A DNA stretch of 64,000 bases from Crocosphaera sp. (GCF_030064895.1 NZ_JASJEB010000006.1:46842-110841), one strand, 5' to 3'; positions 45,022-54,913 are shown, counted from the first letter of the stretch. Program-made: numbers and translations. The notes: generated from the letters alone by a model not told the origin.

Positions 45022-45759
45022 TTATTGAGGTTGATTTTGAGAATTAGAACGAATAATTTGTATCATTTCTTCAGAAGGCCACAACAGCAAACTTCTGAGG
45101 AAATTGTTATCATTGTTTTCCAAATTAGCAATTAAATTACTCAAAGAAATAACATTAATGGTTATACTATCACCAAGCTCCGGTTGAGCTTCAACAACCC
45201 TCTTGATCCATTGATCAATAGTCGCTTTTTCAAAGAAAATAGGAACAACGTCTTGATCATTTTGTTTGATAGTTAGATAAGATTGATTAGATTCAATCTT
45301 TGCCAGATATAAAGGCACATCTCCTGGATATTCTTGACCTCTTTCCCTGGCTAAGTTGCGCGCAACCTCTGCTTCTCTGGTATTAGGAATATAATCGAGA
45401 AAGAGACGGGTTGAGTTGCCCGAATTTTCCCTTGCAACCTCATAAATACGGCTGAGGGGAAGCACTTGAATGCTATAGGAACTAGCAGTTTCAGGATCTA
45501 TTCGTCGTAACTCTGTGGCCAAAGCTTCAGCTTCTCTGCGACTCATAAACACAGGAGTAATGACGCTACCATTATCTAATTGACGACCAATAGGAGAGCC
45601 TTGTTGATTGATTAAACTATAAACAGGAACTCCCGACAAAAAATCTACAATTACTGATTTTGGGAGGGCAACCACTGGGATTGGCTGCGTTAAACTAAGA
45701 TTAGTAATGGGATTGATCAGTATTCCTAATGTTAAACCCCAACGAATTATACTTTTCAT
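45022..45759 (-). CDS. Tic22-like periplasmic protein, copy 1
   Basis: About 245 residues from the ATG at 45759 (MKSIIRWGLTLGILIN); a longer TTG frame exists upstream. It has a signal peptide ending around VVALPK. Two repeated alpha/beta units follow, typical of Tic22: VPVYSLINQQGSPIGRQL and later VPLYLAKIESNQSYLTIKQN with IFFEKATIDQWI. Cyanobacterial Tic22 homologues are periplasmic and linked to outer-membrane biogenesis (Omp85 pathway). It is paralogous to the next gene. Confidence 0.82.
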   Translation of the reverse strand: MKSIIRWGLTLGILINPITNLSLTQPIPVVALPKSVIVDFLSGVPVYSLINQQGSPIGRQLDNGSVITPVFMSRREAEALATELRRIDPETASSYSIQVLPLSRIYEVARENSGNSTRLFLDYIPNTREAEVARNLARERGQEYPGDVPLYLAKIESNQSYLTIKQNDQDVVPIFFEKATIDQWIKRVVEAQPELGDSITINVISLSNLIANLENNDNNFLRSLLLWPSEEMIQIIRSNSQNQPQ

Positions 45760-45852
45760 CGTGTTTTTGTTGATCACTATAACAAATCTAAAAACAGATA
45801 AAACCCCCAAACCTAAATATCTGGGGATTTTTAATGGTGTTCAATGAGAATT

Positions 45853-46602
45853 TTATTGACCTTGATTTTGCTGAGATTGGATAGCGTCTTGAATAAATTT
45901 TATGGTTTCCTCGGAAGGAACTAACTGTATCTGTTTGAGCATGGCATCATCTTCACTTTGTAATAAACCGATGACAAATTCCAAGGGAACCACTTCAATT
46001 TTCATGGTTGCGGCAATATCGGGTTGATCTTTCTTCATTTGTTCGGCGATGGCTTGAATGGGGGCTTTTTCAAAGAAGAAAGGGATCACTTCTTGATCGT
46101 TTTGTTGAATAGTTAACATACTATTTTCAGGACCACCCCGAAGGATAAATAAGGGAACTCCTCCCTGATATTCTTGTCCATTATCACTGAGAACTTTTTT
46201 TGCCGACTCCACCGCGCTTCTCATAGGAATATAAGCAAATGTGAAAGGCTCTTGTTCTTTGTTACTGGTCAAAGCAACACGATAAACTTCCCCTAAAGAA
46301 AGTGCTTGTACCTTAAATTGATTTGCTAGTTCCGGTTGAACTTCTTTGAATTGAGTCAAAAATTGGTTGGCATCTTGCTGGCTAATAAAAACCTGTATTA
46401 TCTTCCGATCATCTTCTAATGTCCGAATTAAAGGTGATCCTTCGTCTGTAGTGATAGTAAAAACTGGAACTCCTTGTAAAACTTTGACCACTTCAGTTTC
46501 AGGGAGAGCTATAACTTTAGGCATTTGAGCAAACCACGTACCAATTAAGGTACTTCCTAATAAACTAAGGGTGGCACTCCAACGTATGAATGATTTGATC
46601 AT
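45853..46602 (-). CDS. Tic22-like periplasmic protein, copy 2
   Basis: About 249 residues from the ATG at 46602, which has GAGG 7 bases upstream; an ATG at 46614 would add four residues. A signal peptide (IRWSATLSLLGSTLIGTWFA) precedes VIALPE. The Tic22 plan is VPVFTITTDEGSPLIRTL, VPLFILRGGPENSMLTIQQN and IPFFFEKAPIQAIA. It shares strongly matching segments with the gene at 45022, so the pair arose by duplication. Confidence 0.83.
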   Translation of the reverse strand: MIKSFIRWSATLSLLGSTLIGTWFAQMPKVIALPETEVVKVLQGVPVFTITTDEGSPLIRTLEDDRKIIQVFISQQDANQFLTQFKEVQPELANQFKVQALSLGEVYRVALTSNKEQEPFTFAYIPMRSAVESAKKVLSDNGQEYQGGVPLFILRGGPENSMLTIQQNDQEVIPFFFEKAPIQAIAEQMKKDQPDIAATMKIEVVPLEFVIGLLQSEDDAMLKQIQLVPSEETIKFIQDAIQSQQNQGQ

Positions 46603-46681
46603 AACTAACCTCATATTCTATAGGGATATGTATACTTGTTCTGATTTTAGTGTAAGATTTTCCTTTTTCAACGATCATCTA

Positions 46682-46707
46682 AAAAGGAGGGCGCAAGCTC
46701 TCCTTTT
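46682..46707 (-). terminator. Terminator of the 46715 gene
   Basis: AAAAGGAG (46682-46689) pairs with CTCCTTTT (46700-46707) around a 10-base loop. On the minus strand a T run and TAGA follow. It lies just after the stop codon of the 46715 gene. Confidence 0.8.
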
Positions 46708-46714
46708 CGTCTTG

Positions 46715-46939
46715 TTACCTTAATCTATGATGGCGGTAAGATCCAATCAGTTCCTTGAACAACATTTTAACCAATTTATCACCAACTCGGACTTTTCCCC
46801 ATTGTTTCAGGGAATTATTGCCAGGGTTATCAGGGTCAATTTTTCCATCTTTGGTTAACTTAGCTTGAATATCCTTAAGATAGCTATCATACAAGTATTT
46901 TATCGCTGGTTTCGGGTTTTTCAGTTGATTCATCCTCAT
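46715..46939 (-). CDS. Small basic protein, unknown function
   Basis: About 74 residues from the ATG at 46939 (MRMNQLKNPKPAIKYLYDSY). A TTG at 46978 would make 87. The protein is lysine-rich with a helical C-terminus (VGDKLVKMLFKELIGSYRHH). I do not recognise it. A clear terminator after its stop supports a real gene. Confidence 0.5.
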   Translation of the reverse strand: MRMNQLKNPKPAIKYLYDSYLKDIQAKLTKDGKIDPDNPGNNSLKQWGKVRVGDKLVKMLFKELIGSYRHHRLR

Positions 46940-47217
46940 ACTGATATCTTGCACCAATATAGGAAAACTCAACAACAAAAGAAACTTTCATCAATTCTCA
47001 AGCAGTTACAGTCAAAATAAATCCTGTTCCCTGTTACCCCTCTAAATTAGCTACTTTTATCGAAGCTGCAAGATGTGAGTTAAACCTAATTTCGTGTAAA
47101 TTTCCTAACACCGAACTCAGTTTGATTTAGGCTTTAAAAAAAATCTTTCTCACCATGGTAATTTTGAGGGCAGTTTTGGGAATGATAAGCACGTAAGCAG
47201 CCTATAATTACTGCCTT

Positions 47218-49251
47218 ATGTCATCTTTGTCTACCTCAAACTTAACCTCTTCCAAACGCAACCGGGCAGTTGCCCTGCGTAATTACTTTTCACCCTTTGG
47301 CAACAAACTGATCGAAGTCGGATACGTCGGGCCAGATCAGATGAAACAGGCCCTGGTGGAAACCCGTAAAACTGGTCGTCCTTTAACCGATGTGTTACAG
47401 GTGATGACAGGGGAACCCTTATCCCCCGATTTATTACGACAACATAAAAAACACCATTTATTTGAACTAAAAATTCTCTATGGTGTTGACTCCATCGATC
47501 CCGAAGTATCTCCTGTCGCGGATCGCCAGATGGCTGAATTAATTAATTCCTTAATTTCTTTTGATATTTGTCGTCGCCATAAAATTTTACCCTTATCCAG
47601 ACACGACGGTGACCCACCTTCTATATTGGTGGCCATGGTTGATCCTGATAACCTTGCGGCACAAGATGACTTAAACCGCATTTTGAGGGCGAGAAATTTA
47701 GACCTACGCCGTATGGTTATCACCCAAGAAGATTATGACGGCTTATTGCAACAGTATCATGAAATTCAACAGGAGATCGATGTAGAAAACGAACGCATCT
47801 CTAAAGAAGAAGCCCTCAATAAAATGGCCGATCTCACGGACATTGTGGGTGATCTCGATGCAAACATGAGTGAAGAAGAAGATGAGAGCCACGATGCTCT
47901 TGATTCTAACGATGCGGGTCAGGCCCCGGTTATTAATTTAGTCAATAAAATTCTTGCCAAAGCCCTCCAAGAAGGCACTTCCGATATTCATGTGGAACCC
48001 CAAGAAGAAACCCTTGGCGTTCGTTTCCGTAAAGATGGGGTACTCCAACAAGCGTTTGATCCCCTTCCCCGGAAAGTTACCCCGGCGGTGGTAGCGCGCT
48101 TTAAAATTATGGCGGATCTCGATATTGCTGAACGTCGTCTTCCTCAAGATGGTAAGATTCGACGCATTTATCAAGGTCGAAAAGTAGATTTTCGCGTTAA
48201 TACCTTACCCAGTCGTTACGGGGAAAAAGTTTGTTTACGGATTTTAGATAACTCTGCAACTCAGTTAGGTTTAGATAAACTAATTACTAACCAAGAAACC
48301 CTGGAAATCGTCCGAGACTTGGCCAGTCGTCCCTTTGGCCTGTTTTTGGTAACGGGGCCAACCGGTTCAGGTAAATCGACCAGTTTATATTCAGTTTTAG
48401 CAGAAAGAAATAACCCCGGGGTGAATATTAGCACCGCCGAAGATCCTATCGAATACTCTTTACCCGGTATTACTCAGGTTCAGGTGATTCGAGAAAAAGG
48501 GATGAACTTTGCCTCTATTTTACGGGCATTTATGCGACAAGATCCCGACGTTATTCTGGTGGGGGAAACTCGGGACGTAGAAACGGCGAAAACGGCCATC
48601 GAAGCAGCCTTAACCGGTCACTTAGTTTTAACTACCCTACACACCAACGATGCCCCTGGGGCAGTTGCTCGTCTCGATGAAATGGGGGTTGAACCCTTTA
48701 TGATTTCTGGGGCGTTATTAGGGGTACTAGCGCAACGGTTAATGCGTCGGGTCTGTAGTGAATGTCGAATCCCTTACAAACCAACCAAAGAAGAATTAGC
48801 CCGTTTTGGTCTGTCTGCTTCTAATGATGAAGAAATGACCATCTATAAGGCTAATAAATTGACCCCAGAGGAAATAGCCGAAGCTAAACAAAATGGCTCT
48901 CTATGCCAAAAATGTGGGGGTAGTGGCTACAAGGGACGGGTTGGGGTTTATGAGGTGATGCGTAATACAGAACGGATTCAAAGCCTGATTAATGAAGGCG
49001 CAACCACCGATCGCATTAAGGAAGCGGCTGTGGAAGAAGGAATGGTAACTATCTTGGCTTACAGCTTACAACTGGTTCAAGAAGGTTATACAACCCTTGA
49101 AGAAGTGGAACGGGTAACCTTTACTGATACAGGGCTCGAAGCTGAATTAAAAGCGAAGCGCAAGAGTTCCTTGGAATGTAAAAACTGTTCTGCGGTACTC
49201 GAACCGGAGTGGATGGACTGCCCTTATTGTATGACTCCCAGATTTACTTAA
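47218..49251 (+). CDS. pilB: Type IV pilus extension ATPase PilB
   Basis: A 677-residue GspE/PilB-family ATPase that drives pilus extension from the cytoplasmic side. Regions in order: an N-terminal MshEN-type domain (about 20-180), an acidic linker (about 190-235), the ATPase with Walker A GPTGSGKS, the Asp box AEDPIEYSLPGITQVQV, Walker B DPDVILVGETRD and the His box LTTLHTNDAPG. A four-cysteine metal-binding loop follows (RVCSECRIPY ... LCQKCGGSGYKG). The extreme C-terminus adds a second zinc ribbon, ECKNCSAV ... DCPYC. It is the first gene of pilB-pilT-pilC. Confidence 0.95.
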   Translation: MSSLSTSNLTSSKRNRAVALRNYFSPFGNKLIEVGYVGPDQMKQALVETRKTGRPLTDVLQVMTGEPLSPDLLRQHKKHHLFELKILYGVDSIDPEVSPVADRQMAELINSLISFDICRRHKILPLSRHDGDPPSILVAMVDPDNLAAQDDLNRILRARNLDLRRMVITQEDYDGLLQQYHEIQQEIDVENERISKEEALNKMADLTDIVGDLDANMSEEEDESHDALDSNDAGQAPVINLVNKILAKALQEGTSDIHVEPQEETLGVRFRKDGVLQQAFDPLPRKVTPAVVARFKIMADLDIAERRLPQDGKIRRIYQGRKVDFRVNTLPSRYGEKVCLRILDNSATQLGLDKLITNQETLEIVRDLASRPFGLFLVTGPTGSGKSTSLYSVLAERNNPGVNISTAEDPIEYSLPGITQVQVIREKGMNFASILRAFMRQDPDVILVGETRDVETAKTAIEAALTGHLVLTTLHTNDAPGAVARLDEMGVEPFMISGALLGVLAQRLMRRVCSECRIPYKPTKEELARFGLSASNDEEMTIYKANKLTPEEIAEAKQNGSLCQKCGGSGYKGRVGVYEVMRNTERIQSLINEGATTDRIKEAAVEEGMVTILAYSLQLVQEGYTTLEEVERVTFTDTGLEAELKAKRKSSLECKNCSAVLEPEWMDCPYCMTPRFT

Positions 49252-49311
49252 TCCACCTGAGTTCGGAGTTTAATTTTTACTCAATTTTATTTATCTAAGG
49301 AGAAGAATCTA

Positions 49312-50418
49312 ATGGAAATGATGATTGAAGATTTGATGGAACAACTTGTGGAAATGGGGGGTTCTGATATGCACATTCAAGCCGGTGCGCCCATTTATTT
49401 TCGTGCTAGTGGTAAATTAGCCCCCATTGACGATGAACCCCTTTCTCCCCAAGAAAGTCAAAAATTAATTTTCAGTATGCTCAATAATAGTCAAAGAAAA
49501 GAGTTAGAACAAAACTGGGAATTAGACTGTTCTTATGGGGTGAAAGGGCTGGCACGGTTTCGGGTCAATGTTTATAAAGAACGGGGTTGTTACGCCGCTT
49601 GTTTAAGGGCTTTATCCTCGAAAATTCCTAATTTTGAACAGTTAGGACTGCCTAATATTGTCCGAGAAATGGCTGAACGTCCTCGGGGTATGGTGTTAGT
49701 AACTGGTCAAACGGGATCGGGTAAAACGACTACTTTAGCAGCTATTTTAGACTTGATTAATCGTACTAGACAAGAACATATTTTAACCGTTGAAGATCCC
49801 ATTGAATATGTTTTTCCTAATGTTAAAAGTCTCTTTCATCAACGACAAAAAGGGGAAGATACTAAATCCTTTGCTAATGCCTTAAAAGCTTCTTTACGGG
49901 AAGATCCTGACATCATTCTGGTGGGGGAAATGCGGGACTTAGAAACCATCGGTTTAGCCATCACCGCAGCAGAAACAGGACACTTAGTTTTTGGGACTTT
50001 ACACACTAATTCAGCTGCCGGTACTGTTGACCGTATTGTTGATGTATTTCCAGCGAATCAACAGGCACAAATTAGGGCAATGTTATCTAACTCTTTGATC
50101 GCTGTCTTTAGTCAATGTTTAGTTAAGAAACATAAACCCAAACCAGGAGAATTTGGTCGGGCAATGGCTCAAGAAATTATGATTGTTACCCCTGCGATCG
50201 CTAACCTGATGCGAGAAGGAAAAGCGGGTCAAATTTATTCCTCTATTCAAACAGGAATGAAACTAGGAATGCAGACTATGGAACAAGCTTTAGCAAACTT
50301 AGTTATTAGTGGGACAGTTTCCTTTGAGGAAGCTGTTTCTAAAAGTGGTAAACCCGATGAGTTACAACGCTTAATTGGTGGGGCAAATATGAGAGCAAAA
50401 AGTAAGTCTCGTCGTTAG
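49312..50418 (+). CDS. pilT: Type IV pilus retraction ATPase PilT
   Basis: A 368-residue PilT. Motifs are VTGQTGSGKTTTL (Walker A), VEDPIEYVF (Asp box), DPDIILVGEMRDLETI (Walker B), GTLHTNSAAGTVDRIVDVFP (His box) and the C-terminal AIANLMREGKAGQIYSSIQT, close to the AIRNLIRE motif needed for retraction. An AAGGAGAAG ribosome-binding site precedes the ATG. Confidence 0.96.
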   Translation: MEMMIEDLMEQLVEMGGSDMHIQAGAPIYFRASGKLAPIDDEPLSPQESQKLIFSMLNNSQRKELEQNWELDCSYGVKGLARFRVNVYKERGCYAACLRALSSKIPNFEQLGLPNIVREMAERPRGMVLVTGQTGSGKTTTLAAILDLINRTRQEHILTVEDPIEYVFPNVKSLFHQRQKGEDTKSFANALKASLREDPDIILVGEMRDLETIGLAITAAETGHLVFGTLHTNSAAGTVDRIVDVFPANQQAQIRAMLSNSLIAVFSQCLVKKHKPKPGEFGRAMAQEIMIVTPAIANLMREGKAGQIYSSIQTGMKLGMQTMEQALANLVISGTVSFEEAVSKSGKPDELQRLIGGANMRAKSKSRR

Positions 50419-50479
50419 TTAGCAATAAATCCTCGTTAACGGCAGGGTTTAAATTACTGTTTATTTTATATGAAAGAAA

Positions 50480-51694
50480 ATGCCTACTTATATCGCTCAA
50501 GTCAAAAACTTAAAAGGAAAAGTTTCTAAGCAAAAAGTTGAAGCAACCTCACCTGAACAAGCAAGGGCAATGCTTAGACAGCAATATCCTGCTATTGGAA
50601 AAATCAGCGAAGCAGGAATACAATTTGATTTATCAGGTATCGAGGGAGCTTTAAGTAATGTCACTGTTAAGGATAAAGCTGTATTTTCCCGTCAATTTTC
50701 TGTAATGATTAATGCGGGGGTTGCTATTGTTCGTTGTTTGGGTGTTTTATCCGATCAAGCGACAAATCCTAAAATGAAAAAGGCTTTATCAGCTATTAGT
50801 GCTGAGGTACAACAAGGGATTAGTTTATCCGACGCTTTAGGTAAACATCCAGACTGTTTTGATCAACTGTATGTCAGTATGGTAGAAGCTGGGGAAATGG
50901 GGGGAGTACTGGATGAAGTGTTAAATCGTCTGGCTAAACTTCTCGAAGATATGGCCCGACTGCAAAACCAAATTAAGTCCGCCATGGCCTATCCGGTTAC
51001 GGTTGGTCTTTTAGCCGTGATAGTTTTCTTTGCTATGACCATATTTTTGATCCCAGTTTTTGCAGGAATTTTTGAAGATTTAGGGGCAGACTTACCAGCT
51101 TTAACCCAATTTATGCTTTATTTAAGTGGTATTATGAGAAGCTGGAAAATTTTAATTCCTATTGTGGGTTCTATCGTCTTGGTTGTTGGTATTAAACAAT
51201 ACTATAAAACTCCTGTTGGTCGTTTACAAATTGATAAGTTTCTCCTAAAAATGCCCCTATTTGGTGACTTAAATGAAAAGTCTGCTGTAGCGCGTTTTTG
51301 CAGAGTTTTTGGGACGTTAACTCGTTCTGGGGTTCCTATTTTAACCTCTTTAGAAATTGTTTGTAACACTGTAGGAAATAAGGTGATTGCTAATGCAGTG
51401 GCCGGGGCCCAAGCGGAAATTCAACAGGGTGGTATGATGAGTTTAGCTCTACAAAATGCCAATGTTTTTCCGCAGTTAGCGATTCAAATGATTTGTATTG
51501 GCGAAGAAACAGGGGAACTGGATGCCATGATGATGAAAGTGGCTGATTTTTATGAAGATGAAGTGGAACAAGCGGTGAAAGCTCTAACCAGTGTCATTGA
51601 ACCGTTAATGATGGTCGGTATTGCTGGTATGGTAGGGGTTATTCTCTTATCTATGTATCTACCTATGTTCAAAATTTTCGACCAACTAGTGTAA
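50480..51694 (+). CDS. pilC: Type IV pilus inner-membrane platform protein PilC
   Basis: A 404-residue PilC/GspF. It has an N-terminal cytoplasmic segment and two T2SSF domains (KAVFSRQFSVMINAGVAIVR; VARFCRVFGTLTRSGVPIL). Membrane helices lie at about 167-192, 220-240 and near the C-terminus (IEPLMMVGIAGMVGVILLSM). It couples PilB and PilT to the growing pilus. It ends the operon before a terminator. Confidence 0.95.
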   Translation: MPTYIAQVKNLKGKVSKQKVEATSPEQARAMLRQQYPAIGKISEAGIQFDLSGIEGALSNVTVKDKAVFSRQFSVMINAGVAIVRCLGVLSDQATNPKMKKALSAISAEVQQGISLSDALGKHPDCFDQLYVSMVEAGEMGGVLDEVLNRLAKLLEDMARLQNQIKSAMAYPVTVGLLAVIVFFAMTIFLIPVFAGIFEDLGADLPALTQFMLYLSGIMRSWKILIPIVGSIVLVVGIKQYYKTPVGRLQIDKFLLKMPLFGDLNEKSAVARFCRVFGTLTRSGVPILTSLEIVCNTVGNKVIANAVAGAQAEIQQGGMMSLALQNANVFPQLAIQMICIGEETGELDAMMMKVADFYEDEVEQAVKALTSVIEPLMMVGIAGMVGVILLSMYLPMFKIFDQLV

Positions 51695-51718
51695 AAAGTT
51701 TGTCAATTTTGCCAACTT

Positions 51719-51746
51719 ATAGAGGCGTTTTTTCTAGCGTCTCTAT
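51719..51746 (+). terminator. Terminator of the pilBTC operon
   Basis: ATAGAGGCG (51719-51727) pairs with CGTCTCTAT (51738-51746) with one mismatch, followed by AATCTTTTTA. It lies 25 bases after the pilC stop. Confidence 0.75.
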
Positions 51747-51782
51747 AATCTTTTTAGGGTCTATTTTATTATTCATTTTCTT

Positions 51783-52358
51783 ATGTCTATTAAACCATCT
51801 CACTACGAACAACTTTTATGCGAATATAGCGATCGCTTGGGTGCTATTTCTCTCTTAAAACAGAATCGTTCTTATTTAGAAATGCTCCCTAGTTTACGTC
51901 GTCCCGAAGAAAGTTTGATGACTATTCCTCTCCCAGTAGTGAAAGTTCGTCAACCACAACCTTTGAGCGAAAGTCGTTTGAGTTCTCCTAATATTCAAGA
52001 AGCGATCGAGTTACCTTGTGATTTAGCTATTCTCATCTGTGACCCAGAATGGAAAATTAAGTTAGGGTCAGAAATTATTGTTTTTATTCATCGTCCTCAT
52101 GAAGATTTTTCACATTTATTGGGACGTTGGCGACAAACTCAAATTCATTTGGATAAAGATTATGAATGGTTAATGCCTATGAAAGAAGAACATATGTTAA
52201 GCGAAGGAGGTGAGAAAGTTTATCCTTTGTTTGTTATCTTTGAACATAGCTTAGAGAGAATTAAAAAAGGATTAAAAGGAGCTTATTTACCCTATATTAT
52301 TCAAAAGTCTATTCCAGAAGCAAGTGAAGAAAATTTAGAATATTTAGGAACAATGTAA
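51783..52358 (+). CDS. Conserved protein, unknown function
   Basis: A 191-residue soluble protein starting MSIKPSHYEQLLCEYSDRLG. It has a strand-rich centre (CDLAILICDPEWKIKLGSEI, IVFIHRPHEDFSH) and a charged C-terminal half. I do not recognise it. It follows the pil terminator, so it has its own promoter, and a HIP1 site lies in codons near its start. Confidence 0.6.
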   Translation: MSIKPSHYEQLLCEYSDRLGAISLLKQNRSYLEMLPSLRRPEESLMTIPLPVVKVRQPQPLSESRLSSPNIQEAIELPCDLAILICDPEWKIKLGSEIIVFIHRPHEDFSHLLGRWRQTQIHLDKDYEWLMPMKEEHMLSEGGEKVYPLFVIFEHSLERIKKGLKGAYLPYIIQKSIPEASEENLEYLGTM

Positions 52359-52410
52359 GGTGAGTAATTTTACAATCATTAACCGCATATATTACACCAT
52401 ACAAATTTAT

Positions 52411-54906
52411 CTAAGTTTCATTTTTACCAATTAAGTCAATAACAGCATTGATTAAAGTATCATCATGAAAACTACTTTTTGTTAGATAATAATCTGCCCC
52501 TACTTCTAACCCTTGTAAGCGATCTTCTTCTCGATCTTTATAGGAAACAATAATCACAGGAGTCGATTTCAACTGTGGGTTACTTTTAATCTTATGAACC
52601 AACTTAATTCCGTTCATACGAGGCATATCAACATCACTAATAACTAAATCATAATTACCAACACGAACTGCATTCCAGCCTTCCATTCCATCAACAGCAA
52701 CATCAACTTTATAGCCTTTATTTTCTAACAATTTTCTTTCCATTTCTCGAACCGTAATCGAATCATCGACCACTAAAATATTTTTACTAGATTGATGCCA
52801 ATTCCTTTCCTCTTTCGTTTTAACATGATTAATAGAAATGTTAGCCAAAATCTTATCAAGAGAACGGACTAAATCCAAAACATCGATAATTAAAATGGGT
52901 GAACCATCCTCTAGTAAAGCAGCCCCAGTAATATCTTGAACCTTACCCAAGCGAGGATCTAAAGGACGAACCACTAAACTTTTTTCCTCCAAAAAGCGAT
53001 CAATAACTAAGCCATAACGATTCATTTGATCACTAACAACAATTACAGATAAAGGTTCTGTAGGAGTCGAATTGGAAGTTAATTCTAACACTTGTTCGGC
53101 CCTAACTAAACCGATATTTTGATTATTTAAGGTAAAATACTGTCTATTCTCAACAGAATAAATATCTTCAAAATTCAAAGTTAGAATTTTTTCAATACGA
53201 GATAGAGGAAAAGCATAAGGTTCTCCACCAATTTCCACTAATAAAGTACGAATAACCGACAAAGTTAAAGGCAGTTGAAAATGGAAATTCATGCCCTTTC
53301 CTGGTTTAGAAATAGCCTGAAGATTACCACCCACTTCTTGAACCATTGTTTTAGCAATATTTAATCCCACACCCCGACCCGAAATTTCCGTCACTTGATT
53401 CGCTGTAGAAAAATTAGGTAAGAAAATAAATTCCATTAACTCCGTTTCGTTTAATTCCCGACACATTTCCTCTGTAACTAAACCTTTTTTGATAATAGAT
53501 GCTCGTAATTTATCCAAATCAATACCTTTACCATCATCAGAAATAGTAATAGATAACATTCCGAAACGATGGTTTGCTTCTAAAGAAATAGTCCCTTCTG
53601 GTGGTTTTCCTTGAGCTACTCTCTCATCAGGGAACTCAATTCCATGATCGATCGCATTCCGCAAAATTTGTGTTAAAGGGGCTTCTAATTTCCTTAAAAT
53701 ATCCCGATCAACCATCGTTAATTTACCAATAATTTCTAATTTCACCTGCTTCTTTAACTGTCTAGCTAAATCTCTAACCATACGAGGAAAACTACTGACC
53801 CCTTCTTCAAAAGGACGCATATGAGTAGCAATAACTTCCCGATATAAACGATCCGATAAATTAAAAGAACGATAACTAAACTGTTCTAAAGCATTTAAGC
53901 GATCGTTAAGAATTGCCCGACATTCCCTTTCTTTATGAACCAAATCACTCAAATAGTTTTCTGTTTCTTTAGATAGAGGCGTTTGCACTAAATTGACTTG
54001 TAATTGTTCTAATAATTGTGATAATTCTAATTGACTTTTTTTTAAGTTTAAAAAAGACTCAGATAAGGGAGTCAAAGCCGTCGCTTCAACCAAAGATTCC
54101 CCAGCTAAACCCATGAGACGGTTTAAGTTATCTGTGCTGACCCTGACAAAGCGATCTTTAGAATTTGCCGTCCCCGAAGCCGACATTAAAGAGGTGGTGG
54201 GTATCATCTCTTCAGAATCTATTGGGGAACTATCTGAGGTTAAACTATTTAAGTCTGTAACCCCCTCTTCTTCCTCATCAACCCAACTAATAACCTCCTC
54301 TGTATCTGAGGTTTCGCCCTCTGATGATGGTTCCTGTAAAAAATGAGCAGCAGCCTTGCTATCAGGACTAAAGAGAATCGTGTCTTCTCCATCCTCGGGA
54401 AAAACATCATCTAAAGAAAGATCAAATTCAGATAAGGTATCATCCTCAGTTTCTTGAGTAGTATCTGTTTGCTGAGGATTGAGAATATAAGCGATCGCCT
54501 CAACAATTTTTTCCGAGTTAGCTTCCTGTTCAGACAGCCAAGTATTAAACTCATTCTGTTCAACCTTTCCAACCGATTGTAAAAAGTCCACCCCTTGTAG
54601 GAGAACATCGATATGATTGGGGGTAATGGTGATAGTTCTCTCCATAGCTGCCATGAAACAATCTTCCATGACGTGAGCAATTTTCACCGCCGGTTCAATT
54701 TGGACAATTCTCGCTGCCCCTTTAATGGAATGAGAAGCTCGCATCAGAGCTTCTAACAAGGAAATAGACCCTTGAGCATTTGATGAGTCTTGCAGTTGGT
54801 TTTCTAGGGTGAGAAGGTGATCATTGAGAACTTCCCCTTGGGTTTCTACTTCCAAGCTAAAAAGATCCAACATTGAAAAATCACTCAAGTCCATTTTTTC
54901 ATTCAC
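52411..54906 (-). CDS. CheA-like hybrid histidine kinase with C-terminal receiver
   Basis: An 831-residue PilL/PixL-type kinase. The N-terminal Hpt domain has phospho-acceptor His59 (LMRASHSIKGAARIVQ). An acidic linker spans about 150-250. A dimerisation and HATPase region follows (ILRNAIDHGIEFPDER; ISDDGKGIDLDKL; SGRGVGLNIAKTMV). A CheW-like domain (about 535-690) and a receiver domain with ILVVDDSITVREMERK and DLVISDVDMPRMNG come next. It should control phototaxis- or pilus-type motility, fitting the nearby pil genes, but no receptor or CheW gene is in the window. The start is a GTG at 54906; an in-frame ATG at 54894 is possible. Confidence 0.92.
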   Translation of the reverse strand: MNEKMDLSDFSMLDLFSLEVETQGEVLNDHLLTLENQLQDSSNAQGSISLLEALMRASHSIKGAARIVQIEPAVKIAHVMEDCFMAAMERTITITPNHIDVLLQGVDFLQSVGKVEQNEFNTWLSEQEANSEKIVEAIAYILNPQQTDTTQETEDDTLSEFDLSLDDVFPEDGEDTILFSPDSKAAAHFLQEPSSEGETSDTEEVISWVDEEEEGVTDLNSLTSDSSPIDSEEMIPTTSLMSASGTANSKDRFVRVSTDNLNRLMGLAGESLVEATALTPLSESFLNLKKSQLELSQLLEQLQVNLVQTPLSKETENYLSDLVHKERECRAILNDRLNALEQFSYRSFNLSDRLYREVIATHMRPFEEGVSSFPRMVRDLARQLKKQVKLEIIGKLTMVDRDILRKLEAPLTQILRNAIDHGIEFPDERVAQGKPPEGTISLEANHRFGMLSITISDDGKGIDLDKLRASIIKKGLVTEEMCRELNETELMEFIFLPNFSTANQVTEISGRGVGLNIAKTMVQEVGGNLQAISKPGKGMNFHFQLPLTLSVIRTLLVEIGGEPYAFPLSRIEKILTLNFEDIYSVENRQYFTLNNQNIGLVRAEQVLELTSNSTPTEPLSVIVVSDQMNRYGLVIDRFLEEKSLVVRPLDPRLGKVQDITGAALLEDGSPILIIDVLDLVRSLDKILANISINHVKTKEERNWHQSSKNILVVDDSITVREMERKLLENKGYKVDVAVDGMEGWNAVRVGNYDLVISDVDMPRMNGIKLVHKIKSNPQLKSTPVIIVSYKDREEDRLQGLEVGADYYLTKSSFHDDTLINAVIDLIGKNET

Positions 54907-54913
54907 TGTTTAA

